A DNA stretch of 64,000 bases from Sinotaia quadrata (Eukaryota; Mollusca; Gastropoda; Architaenioglossa; Viviparidae): positions 26,181,201 to 26,245,200 of the forward strand of contig CM054184.1 in the NCBI GenBank assembly GCA_028829895.1. The letters are read 5' to 3'. A model generated the notes under the pieces. It was not told the origin of the DNA, ran no database searches, and worked only from the letters and a program-made list of their open reading frames with translations. The position numbers were made by a program, and so were the translations under genes. Below, in pieces: positions 33,336-45,800 of the stretch; positions within the stretch are counted from its first letter, which is position 1; each line of letters starts with the position of its first letter.

Positions 33336-35339
33336 CACCCCGTTACAAAATAAATAGTATCGCCCTGCAGCTATCAAATAATAAAAATGCCCGTTTTGTT
33401 TACATCTTTTATCATTGTAACAAAACAATTATGGAATTCATTCTAAATTCAAAATAATAAAGGCATGCCAAAGAAAGGGAAAAAAATAGAACTAATTACA
33501 TTTCTCAGAGCAGTGGGATTAAAGCTGTGGTGGTAGCCACACGCCTCCCCAGGACTGATAAAAGGTATCCCTAAAATACAAATATAAAAATAAAAACAAA
33601 ATTGTTCCAGTCAGAAATATCTGCTTCGCCATTAAAGTGTTAATAATGGCATCGTTCTAAACGCATCACATTTATGCCGACTCCTTTCAACTTTGCTTTT
33701 TTAAGACATTTAAATGCACCACATCTCTGCTGCGGCTTCGCCCTTTGTTCAAGTTTGAATTGTAGCAATCCGTTCAGCAAAATTCACTCGATTCTCTAAA
33801 CTTAAATGAAACGTTAAAAAGATTTGTTTGATCTTAGTGTCTGTTACTTTAATAAGTTCTCTAATATAGGGACAAACAGGGATTAATTTGCAAATAAATA
33901 AGTATTTTATTATGATAATATTATTGTGGTTTAGATTAGAATATGAGTGCCACACTTCGGAATCATACTTGAAATTACTCGCGTCTGAGAATCGATCTAG
34001 AATTCTAGATAAAAAGATTGCAAGGGCAGAGGTTCGCACATTTACACCAGCATTTGAGAAGAATTACTAAACGATTGTGTTATAGAGTGGTGCCAACAGA
34101 ATATAATTACCTTTGTTAGCAGAAACTCAACAATTTGAATGAGATTGCGAAGATGACGAAAAGCTTGTGCTAGTGTTGATGCAGAAGAGAGAGAGAGGAA
34201 AAAAAAGTCGGAAACTGTCACGAGTGTAATCAAGTTGAGAGTGAAAGAAGGAATGAAACCTACCTAATGCACATGTGTAGCAAGTTCAGCAGAATATAGT
34301 AATTAATGATCTAAGTAGCAAGACAATGCTTTCTTAATCATCTAGAAATTTACCTATAACTGGAATTGATTTCTAACTCTGCTGTCAGCAGTATGACTTT
34401 TATCATTTGCAAATTTATCTTAAACCAAAACCTTGCCTCAATCGGATAAACAACAGTGCCTACATGAACAAAACTACATCTTAGAAATCATGCGCCAATT
34501 TGAGCTAAGACTGGGCTCAATTGTCGCAATGGAAAACTATATTCCGTGGGCTTTGCGTGTTTTAAAATAAATAAATGTGATTTCATATAATAATTGAATT
34601 TTAATGTAAAAATTGGCCAAGCAATGAGTTGATAAACAAAACTATGAATGAACTCTAGATGCCCGACTCAAAGTAAGTAGCAGTGACTTTTAGACACAAG
34701 TGGGAATTTAATGCTTGGGATTGATTTTATGTTAATTTTATACCTTTCCTATTTAAAAAAAACTTAATAAGCGTTTCATGTTATATATATATATATATAT
34801 TTGTATATTTGTGTGTGTGTGTGTTGAAATGCAAGTGTCTGAAACACGAATAAACTTGTGTATTATTTTAAAAACAAATGCTTCCACGTCATTAACATAC
34901 ACGCAGAAAACTTATTTATGCGTTATTATTGCCTTTCCCCAATCAATTCATAGCTTTAAGCATAAAATGAATACCACAGCAATGTATTAACAATAAATTA
35001 AGCCCACAACCCACTCACACACACACAAAAATCCTGATCCCAACAACGGAGAACATGTTAGTAAGAAAGGCTGCATACATGAAAAGAAGCGAAACCAAAA
35101 TACAATTATATAACATTACAATCCAGTTATTATTCTCCTTTATGTTTAATAGTCTCCAGGATCAACTCATTAATATAAATTGCAATGTTGGTTAACATGT
35201 CTTCGACTACATATAGTTATCGTACCGAAATGAAACAAAAAAAGCAACGTTCTATAAGGGACATAACAAATACTTTACTTCCGTGAGAAAACTTACCAAT
35301 GAAAACCAGCGACAAGTAAAGTGAGGCTATTTCAAAATA
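33336..35339. other. Unique intergenic stretch, nothing firmly recognised
   Basis: Several 60-95-codon frames occur on both strands at 33,750-34,250 but none shows a known family. One minus-strand segment near 34,120-34,180 has a pyrimidine tract plus acceptor (CATCAACACTAG) and a donor (CTAACAAAG/GTAATT), which might be a small exon. (TA)n lies at 34,783-34,800 and (GT)n at 34,809-34,824. Confidence 0.35.
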
Positions 35340-35420
35340 AATGGCTGATTTGTACTTAAGACTCAAGAACTGACACAGACGAAAATTCTTTCTAAAATTT
35401 ATTTTTGTGAAAGTACTGGG
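35340..35420 (+). other. Possible non-coding 5' exon of the kinesin gene
   Basis: The segment ends in a textbook donor, TACTGGG/GTAAGTGAT (35,420/35,421). A fair acceptor, GATTATTGTCTTAG, ends at 36,462, 24 bases before the kinesin ATG. Joining them would give a leader exon and a ~1 kb first intron, common in animal genes. No start site or promoter motif confirms it. Confidence 0.25.
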
Positions 35421-36462
35421 GTAAGTGATATTTCTTGTAAATATAAATACAAAAAATATGTTATATTAACAATATTAAACTATATATTATAAAAAGAGAC
35501 CATCAGTTTAAAAATAAGACACAGGCCTGGCTGTATCCTATAATTATAAACGAAAGTCCTATGCTAAACTAATAGTAATACTGTAATAGTTGTAATACTA
35601 CATTGGCGATCTCCCACCCACCCCAAAGTTCGCATATCCGTAAGAAAAAGCTTTATTGTCGTCTGTTTTGCTTGCCAAACCCACACTACAGCGCCTCCCA
35701 CCCTCAAACATGATCATACTATTAATCAACATAGTTTTCTTTTTTAATACAATGTATCCTAGTTCCTACATTAGCATTTTGATAGTATAGGCCTAGGTAT
35801 TAGGCTATATTTACAAAGCAGAACTACAATTTGTACTAAGGCTTTGTAAATATAGCAGTTTACAATTATTGGTGCACAGAGTGTTTAATATTAAACGGAT
35901 TGTTGTTAAAAGAAATTATACGAAAGATAAATAATAAAATTCGAATATTTAATAAAATTCGAATAATTAGACCTATTCAATTATTCATTTGTAAAGTTTA
36001 ATTTATTTTACATAAGGCATTTTAACATACTGTTCTAGTTCTGAGATAAGGCAAAGGGCAAATTGTTGATAATTTGTAAAGAATCACTAACACCAATTAT
36101 AGACACAATCGTCACAAGTGTAATTCTAATACTGACTGACTGAGTAACAAAATCATGATTTTAATAGATCTATCTTAGTTTTTCCTTCCAAGTCCAAAGT
36201 TTATAGAAGTTTTAACTTTTACAGTGAGAGGAAATTGTTTTGTAAATTGTATTATGGTTCAATGGGCTGAGTACAGAATAGCCTCAATAGGTGACACTAA
36301 CAAATGCCTTATTACTGCTGTTGCAACTTGTATATACCACAAAACTTTAGTTTAAATATTACTTTTAATTTGATCTATCTTATTGTTGTCTAGTGTCCTG
36401 TTTATGTTTTAAATCAATTTTAATATTATTATGCTAATGTTTTCATTTGATTATTGTCTTAG

Positions 36463-36485
36463 ATGATTGATTCAAACTAAAAAAC
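36463..36485 (+). promoter_or_regulatory. 5' leader just before the kinesin start codon
   Basis: It runs from the acceptor-like TTGTCTTAG to the ATG. An in-frame TGA at 36,468-36,470 shows that the frame cannot extend upstream within this exon, which fixes 36,486 as the first available start. The context AAAAACATGA has A at -3, favourable for initiation. Confidence 0.5.
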
Positions 36486-36816
36486 ATGATTCTGGAAAGC
36501 ATTGCTGAAAGGGTGTCTGCCAACGTGAAAGTGGTAGTGCGTGTGCGGCCCCCCAACAATTCTGAAATTAATGGATTACATCGAAATGTCATTGAGATCA
36601 TGAATGAAAATGTGCTTGTATTTGATCCTAATGATGAAGGCTCACCTTCCTATTTTGGACGGGGCAAGCGGCACAGAGATATTCAGAAACGTCGACGAAA
36701 AGATCTGAAGTTTGCATTTGATTTTGTTTTTAGTGCAACAGCCAGTAATGAGGAAGTATTTAAACAGACAACTCAGTCTGTCCTGGAAGGTCTATTATGT
36801 GGTTACAACTGTTCAG
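36486..36816 (+). CDS. KIF18: KIF18 exon 1: N-terminus, loop L2
   Basis: Codes residues 1-110 plus one base. It contains VKVVVRVRP, the start of the motor beta sheet, then a kinesin-8-specific extended loop with [15 protein letters not shown], strongly basic. In kinesin-8s this loop helps bind tubulin and supports processivity or depolymerisation. It ends GYNCS just before the P-loop. Donor TTCAG/GTATAA, phase 1. Confidence 0.95.
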
Positions 36817-39800
36817 GTATAACTTTTTTTACAGATTTACTGACTTTACAAATAATTTTAGTTTGTGTGTTTATTTTATTTGCCTTTGTTCCATTACTTA
36901 AATTATCTATACAGCTTTCAGTATCACTCATTGACTAATAATGTAATAATTAAAGTGTATGATGTTTCAGTTTTTATTATTTGTCATTGGCTAATATTTA
37001 TTAGACTGATCATACAGCTTTCTCTAGGTATTAAAATATTACAGTTTAGGTTATGTGTATGCTTGTCATAGTCTAGGCATATTACAGGGGCCTCCATCTT
37101 AGATGGTTAATTGAAGCTAGAAAATTGTCTCTTGAAGTTGAAGTAAAATTGCTGTAATACAAGCAGAGAATTTCTGCCCATAAGAAATATTTCAAGTAGG
37201 AGTCATTGTGGACTGAAATTTTTAGCTAAGAGATTTTGCCTATTTTATTTAATGTAAATAAGGTTCAATATAGATTAAATTGTATCAATATCAGTGTTAG
37301 GAAAGCTATCACAATAACTTCACATTTTAATTTATGGCTGCTAAAAAGAAATAAACTTCTATCAGAATCAAAAAGAAAATGAAATGTGAATGTGTTGTGC
37401 ACTAGCTGTTGCAAACTGGACTGGATTCACCTGCATGGCTTTAAATATACTATATTATATAGTGTTAGCTAGAGAGAGTGGGAGAATATGGTGGTGAGTG
37501 TGGAATGTAAACCATTTTCTATTGGGAAATGTGTGATCTACAGATGTGGTCCTCTTTAAATGCAGTAAAAATTATACTTTTTCATAATTTTGCACATAAA
37601 CACCTATACCCATATATTTATTTTGTTATTGATATATTAAGTATTTGCATATGGAGCCACGGGAGCTGGCAAAACACACACTATGCTGGGTACAGAAACA
37701 CACCCAGGAGTTATTTATCACACCATGATACAGTTGTACCAGCAGATTGAGTCTCTAAGCCAAGAAAAGACTTGTGATATTGCAGTGTCTTATCTAGAGG
37801 TATGTTTTTTGCTTTTTCAGGAATTATTTTATTTTTAACCTTGACAATTCAGAAGTCAGATGTAAAATTTTGATGTTTTTATTTTGTTAAATTTTGTTCA
37901 TTTTCCTTTTTAATTAATTTATTTGTACGTTCTTCCCGTTAGAGGTTGATTTTGCTTTAATTACAGAGTGTGTTGAAGAAGATTTGTTTATGATGGTATT
38001 GAATTTTATCGGCAAATGTGATTTATGTCAGGTGTACAATGAACAGATAAGAGATCTTCTGTTGCCACATGGAACTCTACCCATTAGAGAAGACAGCAAT
38101 GCTGGAGTAATCATTCAAGGGCTTTCCCTTCATAAGGTAAGTCAATGTGTGATATAATCTCTCCTGGGATGGAAATTATATGGATCATTCTCTGTGGAAT
38201 ATACTCGCTTTTAATTTTATAGTAGACTTAAAAAAAACCACGATGAAACGTCGCAAGTTCAACAAAAACATAAGAAAACTTTTTATTATTTATTTATTTC
38301 TGAATTTGAAATAAATTTAAAATAACACTTTTAAAAATCCTTCATATGTCTATGAGAGGTAGTAATTTATATTTTAAAAATCCATTGATAATTAAAAATA
38401 AATATATTGAGTATAAATGAAAATTAATTTACACAGATTTATGCTCTTAAGATTGATGTCAAAACTTTAAATACATTGTATATGTAAAGATTCTTACAAG
38501 AAAAAATATTCTTACCTTGCACATTTTTAACCTTCTGCCTTGACCTTTTGACTTATTATTATTAAAAAGGGATTCTATTTAAACATTTTTTCTGGTGTTT
38601 GCTGATAATGGGAAATTTGGGTAATGGAGATACTTTTACAGATAAAAATTGTTTTTATTAAGTCTTGGCTTTTATTTTGTTAAAAATCACCCAAGAATAC
38701 TAATTATATTCATCCGCGCTAAAAATAAACTGGTCGTTCGAAGTTTAAGCATGTTGAAAGGTCTTGTATTCGGCTTGTTCATAGTGTGTATGGTTTAAGT
38801 AACAAAGCTTTACGAGCGTCCATAAATTTTTGTTGTGTCCTTGTGTATTATATTATGAAATTATTAAACCCTTAAACCTATTTTGTAGACTCTTTGGGAT
38901 ATACTTATTTGATTTATTTGTGTTTTTTCATTTTTATATATTAAATATTTGCAACATACATTTTTGCACAAACCAGCATCATGTCACGAATCCACCACTT
39001 GTTTATTGGGCATATTTGTCACCAAAAAAAAAGAAAATTAAAATAAAGCAAACTGAAAGTTATTAATTTTTAAAAAATTTAATAATCCTTTCTCATGCCT
39101 TTGTTAATCTTCTGTCATTTCTTATAGCCAAATAATGCTGAGGAACTTCTTCGCATGCTCCAGTTTGGAAACAAGAATCGAACCCAACACCCTACTGATG
39201 CTAATTCTGAATCTTCTCGATCTCATGCTGTTTTTCAAGTAACATTTGGTTCTAATTCCATATTTGAGAGATTTAATTTTGTCAGATTTGGACACACAAC
39301 TGTTTTTAAAACTGTTTTTAACTTTATGAAAGTTATAATAATACAGTGGAACCCCACAATAATGTGAATGCAGATGTAATGCAGTTGTGGCATGGCTCCT
39401 GAAATATATTTATTTGCAAATGAAATTTTTTTTCAAAGTATGTGAAAAAGAGTATTAAAAATATTTAACTTCATTTTGGGAATGAGATCGCGTATGAATT
39501 TGAATATACATGTAATAACGATCATGGCATGGTTCCTGAAATTTGAAATTCATGTACGTTTATTTTTCTTGTACCAGGAAAAAATATTTTTTTAAGTACA
39601 TGTACTATCAGTCAATGTGTATTATCGTACAAACAAATAAAAATTAGTAAAACTATTTAACACAAAGTAATTACCTATAAATATATTATCCGCCCATTGT
39701 TTTGAATATATCTTAATAATGCCTTCCATTTAATATTTGTCCAATAATAATCCTATTTTTTACATTAGACATTATGTTCTCAGAAATAAGTAAAATATTA

Positions 39801-42800
39801 TAAAACCCCACATTAACGCAACCCCACTGTTAATGAGATCCGATTTTATGGACAACCCCAATTATTGCATTATAGCGAGGTTTCGTTGTATCATATATAC
39901 TTAATATGAGAAATTGACTCCTATTTTCTATTAACAAAATCATACCTTCAACTTATATTACACCTTTCAGTTGATTTACCTTCAGGTTAAAACAACAGCT
40001 TTTTGGAAATTTTGATTATTTGAACCTTTCACACTTAGATGCATATTTTTCACATATAAGACCATATATGTAATCACTGACTAAACTGTGTTGTAGTCAG
40101 TTGATTCAAGTTTAGTTACCATCCCTAGGAAGGTGGCTGCATCCTTGAATTACAAAACAGGTTTTTTACTGTTATTTTTACCTGAAATTGAAGCTTAATT
40201 TTTTTGTAATCAAAAATTTTCTTCATCCTGTGCATTTAACCCAATCCCTGATGAAAGCTTGTTTTTCTGCACTGTAGATTACATAAGTGCATTTTTCTGT
40301 ACTGCACTATAAGTGTGATGGATACTCTGGCAACTACATTTACTGCTACAGTCAAATTGGGCATCATTCGGCAATAGACAAATCAATGATTCATTGTACC
40401 AGGCATCTTGCATATCTACAGTACATGCCATCAAAACCAGTCAAGCATGGTATCAAAATGTGGATGCTCTGCAACAGTGAAATTGCATATTTGTGCAAGT
40501 TCGAAATGTATCTTGTCTTGAAAATCCCCAGCCAGCGCCTAATAGACTTGGTCATTATTTGTCACAAAGCTGTCAGCAGATTTAGACTTGATGCACAAGA
40601 TTTTGCTCAAGAGAGAAGGCTGTATGCCTGTGGAAGAATAAGACAGCAGAGAAAAGGTTCCCACAAGAGCTAAATAAGTGCCAAATCTGCTACCAGGTGA
40701 AAGCAAAATTCTGAGGAAGGGAAACAGTAATCTGATTGCAGTAATGTGGCAGGATAAAAAACAAGTGGAGTCCTGTCAACCTTCAGTGACCCAACCTCAA
40801 TGCAACAAGCTTGCTGACACATTGGTCTTAATGGTGCTCATCAACCTGTTCTCCAGCAGCAAGTCCTCTTTGACTACAATGCTTGCATGAATGTGGTGGA
40901 CATTCATGACCAGAAGAGAATGAAGTATGACTGAGCAGAATTCCAAGAAGGCTTGAAAATACATTTTTTGGTTTCTAGTAAATTCTGCCATCACAAACTT
41001 TTATACTTTACAATCAATCTTCAACTGCATTCCACTAATGCAAACGTTTTTCTCATCTTGATTTTTGTCGCTAACTTGCCACTCAACTCGTTGTATTCAG
41101 TGCCAGAAAATGACAACATCCTGAAGTTGTGAGTGCACTATCATGCAATGATGAAAATGTTCAAGGTCACATCAACATCAAGATGCCCAAGAGAAACCAC
41201 TGTCAGTATCAAGCAACAAGTTTGCAAGAATACAATTTTGGACTGTGCTCAATGTAACATTAATTTATGCAAGGAATGCCATGCCCCATGCCACCAATAA
41301 ACTGTAAAGTGTTAGTACACTAACAGATATCAATCCCGCGTACCAACCCCGAAAGTAAAGGTGTTTTATTTATTTGTTTTACAAGCAGTCACAATATATA
41401 ATAATTACATTTACAGCAGTGTATCTAGTCAAATGCAACAACAACAACAAAAAAATATCTATTTATTTATTTATAACTTAAATCCAAATTAAGTATATTT
41501 TTCTGTTTTTTTATTTTCTTTTTTACACAGCCACGCCCCTCTAGATTATTTGTGTTGTAATTGTTTGTATGTTTGTTCTTGCATAAATTTTTATTCCTTC
41601 TTATCAGTTTTTAGAATTTAAAAAAAATGTATCATTGGTTTTCTAACTATTTCATTGAAGCAGGATATTTTTTAAATAGATTTTTGAATGATAAAATAAT
41701 TTTCGAGTAACTTTTATTACTATTATAAAATGATTAGGTCTCGTTTTGTGGGTGATATAACAATTCAAACATGATAACCCATTTTTGCTCTCATTTCATA
41801 AAACACCACTGTCTGTAGGGTGTTAGATCTATGCTGATCAATATGAAGCTGCATTGATCTAAATGAATGTCATTGAGAAAGCTGCTCTATCAATAATGGT
41901 CATGAGGAAAAGATAGTTTCATGAGTCTATAATCATGAAGATATACTGTTTGTTTTAGAAGTGCTTCATAATTATGATCAAATTATGTTGAGCTGAATAA
42001 TGATGGTAAAGTAAACATTGTGAATATGATGGTATAGTAAACGTGAATACGATAATAATGATGGTAACATTTTTTAATCAAGTAATGTATTTGGAATCAT
42101 AGGGAAATAATTTAGAATGTTTGAAAATAATACAAATAAAATATCTGGTTGCATATGTAAAATTTATCTTTTTAAGTGAAAAAATATATATTTTTAATAT
42201 ACTACACTATATTAGCTTTCTGAACATTTACTTGTATACGTTACTCTTCATGTATTGGAACATTTTAAAACTCCAACCCTCGAAAAGTCAAAATTTAAAA
42301 ATAGTCTAAAAAAAATTATCTGTTTGGTTTATCATGTTCTTCCTCTTTATTTTTTGTGTGTGCTGTTCAACTTTGCAAGACCTGTTGGATTTTTTCTTTA
42401 CATGTTCATTCACTCCATAAGTTTGCCATTTTTCAACTGCATTCTCATCTGCCCTGCTTTTTCCTTGTATTGCGCCAGTGTCTTATATTGCTATAGTTGT
42501 GACAGGCTGTGCACAGTGAATAAACATTTGTCTCCTGTATCAGTAATGTGCTATAGGCTCAGACAATATGGAAAACAAGCATTGGCTTCGTCTCAAAATA
42601 TACCTACTTTAAAAAAATTTAACCATACAGGGCAAAAGTACAGGACAGTACTTATCTTCCTAATTTGGAATGGCCAAAAAGCACTAAGAATTTTATAAGA
42701 GTACATCTTTTTCAAATTATTTTCACCTCTAAATCAACCCAAACTTTAAGAATTGCTGCCTTTGGACCTGTTGGATTATTAGAAACATAAATTGATATTT

Positions 42801-45800
42801 GCTACTTCATTATTGAAAAAGGAGAGTTTGTGTTTCTTATGAAACCTAGCTCACTTCAATAGAAGACAAAGGAAATTATATAGATTTGATACCTGATGGT
42901 TACAAGATGAAGTCATTATCTTATAGTTATACTACACATGAAGGACTTATTACTGAGTTGCCAAAAATGTCATTTTCTCTTCTTACATATTCACATCAAC
43001 ATAATTTTTAATTTTGCTCCTTTTGAATTAGTTAAATCAACTGTACCACTTCAAAAATTATTACTTTTTTTTTTAGCCCTCAGTTATCATAATATTATTA
43101 ATAAATGAACATATTCTCTTTTTCTATAAAAGTTTTCTGCTCTTCTTCAAATCTTTAATGTCACCACGAGGGGTAGGTGATTCAGGATTTCAGCTTTCAC
43201 TTTCAAGTATCCAAATGATCTATTTGTATCTAAAAATATTTGAATCTCTTCACAGTCTATTAGCATACCATTCTACAGACAGCTGCATATTAGACTGGAT
43301 AATATATCAATCTGTGGATGGTATGTTGATTTTCACTACTCTTGCAAACTTATCTTGTACAACTTAGGAATCATGTCACCTTGATCTATCTCTGATCAAG
43401 TTTTCATTTCTAAACGTAACATCAATAAACAGACATAATTAACCAATGACATTAAATTTTGAACAGTAATTATATATTGCTGAGAATGGCATGAGATGCA
43501 GATTCAACAAAATGATTTAGAGACATATATCAGTTTCTTTGTAATTCATTATTGTATGGATCTCACTTTTATGTTTTTCTTTAAGTTTGACTTATATAAC
43601 CAACTTAGGAATTATTCAGAGAGAAAATTTTTCCTAAGCTAGAGAGATAGTTACAAAATTGAAGTGTCGGGAAAATCCTTCCCCTCCTCTCCTGTGAGTG
43701 GTCAGCAATTACCATATGATGCCATTGAGACACATTCTTGAAAGGCCAGAAGCACTTGTAGTGACCAGGAGTGAACCCATACCTGTCTGTCAGTCTATCT
43801 GGTGAATAACTCATTGTGTTGCTTTGTGACTGTATGTATGCATTAACAGCAGATATAAATGGAGAGAAAGTAACATGTATCCAGCGTCTGTAGATGCATT
43901 TGTTTAGACATACATCACAGTTGGTCACTCACTTATTGTTTATCTAAAACTTTTTTCTTTTTCTTTAATTTTCAAAAAAATATATACATGTATATATATA
44001 TTCATTCAGTATATATGTGAAGTTTGTTTTTTCAAATTTAAAATTTAATAGACAGATAAAATTTTATTAACTTTTTAACAGGTGTTTGTAAGACAGCGAG
44101 ACAGAACTGCTAACCTTTCTGCAGAGGTTAAGGTTGCAAAGATGTGCCTAATTGATCTGGCCGGATCAGAGAGAGCTACAGTTACTAAAAACCGTGGAGC
44201 CAGATTCAGAGAAGGTGCAAATATCAACCGTTCCCTTCTTGCACTTGGAAATGTCATTAACGCTCTTGCTGATCTCAAGGTTCTTGAGAGAAATTTTCAT
44301 AGCTTTTGTATTTATTTTACTTTTGTTTTATCAAGGTGTGTTTTAATATAATGAGTGTGTAATTGCATATAATTTAATTAAAACAAGGAAAATAATTTGA
44401 AACATACACTTCATATGAAAATCTGACATATATGTGAAATGTTTTCAAAGATTATTTTAACATTCATTATGTTATGCCTATTCATATGCACAGAAACAGG
44501 TCAGATGCACTTTCTACTGTATAACTTTTTTTTTCTAAAAAAAACTGCATCTAATTTATAAAGATATTTTAAATTGAGTTTGAAAAGTTGACTGATATTT
44601 ATCAAGTCAATAAGTGAAAACTAAAATATCTTTGATATTTTATTTTATAGTACAAGGGTCATATACCATATAGAGACAGCAAACTGACGCGCATCCTTAA
44701 AGACTCCTTGGGTGGTAACTGTCACACAATTATGATTGCAGCTGTCAGGTAGGTGATTTTAAATGTGATACTATCTATGCTTTCCATTAAAAAAAAGAAA
44801 AATTATACATCATTCTGTGTATTCATTATATAATTACAGTTGACATACATAACCTTAAAGATTACCAGAATGGTAAGTTTGAAATTCCTTTTACTGTCTT
44901 CTTTTTTATTATTCAAGTTCTTGATACAGTTTAGTATAATATTTTTTAAAAAGTTAATTATTTTTTTAGTGCATGTTATCAGATGTTATATCATAGAATA
45001 GTATAATGTGAGTGGAATTGCAGTAGTAGCAGTGAGATAATGATCTTCATTGGAGTTCTATCAGTTTAATCTATTGGGAAGATTAGATAGATATCCTTAA
45101 CCTATATATTGATTTTCAAGACTTGTCTTCTTCATCAGAAAGAATAACAGTTTGATATTCTGAATGTAATTGGTGATTTCATATGCAAGGCAAAGAGGTA
45201 AATAACTCTTTAAAATGTTTTTGTTCAGTAAACTTTGGATTTTTGTTGTTGGTTTGAGAGCTGAATGATGACAAGAATGCTTGGGACTAAGTTAGATTCC
45301 TTTTATTACAGATACATGATAAGTATATAGCATGAACACATTACAAACTCTTAATATGCTTAAAGTTTACAAGCGGCCATATTAAGGGAAGCAGTCACTC
45401 ATTTTTGGGTTGTCACTGAAAACAGCAAAGCACTTGTGATTGCCCAGAAAAGATGTCTGGAGAAAGAGTTGAAGGGTAACTCAAAATAAGTTTGACTATA
45501 GTAGATCTGTTGTGGTTATAGCTTGTGAATTATATTTTTGTGCAAATCATAACATTTTTTCCTTCTACAGTCCATCCAATTTGTCCTATGAGGACACCTA
45601 TAACACACTGAAATATGCAGACCGTGCAAAAAACATTAGATTAAATGTAAGTAATAATATAAAAAATGCATAATAGATTTTTAATGAATGAATTATTGCC
45701 TAGTAATTTTGAAAGGTTCAGAATTTGATTGAATGTTGTTTATTTGTTGTTTATCAAAACAGTTTTGCTATTTAATGTTCAAAATTTGATTGAATGATGA

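Noticed and set aside
34042..34233. Minus-strand exon-like segment near 34.1 kb
   Set aside because: Splice signals look fair but the peptide is only about 20 residues and not identifiable.
36865..37071. 68-codon frame after exon 1
   Set aside because: It lies in intron 1; the exon 1 donor at 36,817 and exon 2 acceptor at 37,641 restore the conserved P-loop exactly.
42255..42698. 147-codon plus-strand frame in KIF18 intron 4
   Set aside because: No recognised family or splice signals, with Phe/Leu/Cys-rich composition as expected from AT-rich noncoding DNA.
43605..43928. 107-codon minus-strand frame in KIF18 intron 4
   Set aside because: GC-richer than its surroundings, but I recognise no family and see no splice or polyadenylation support; left as unidentified intron content.
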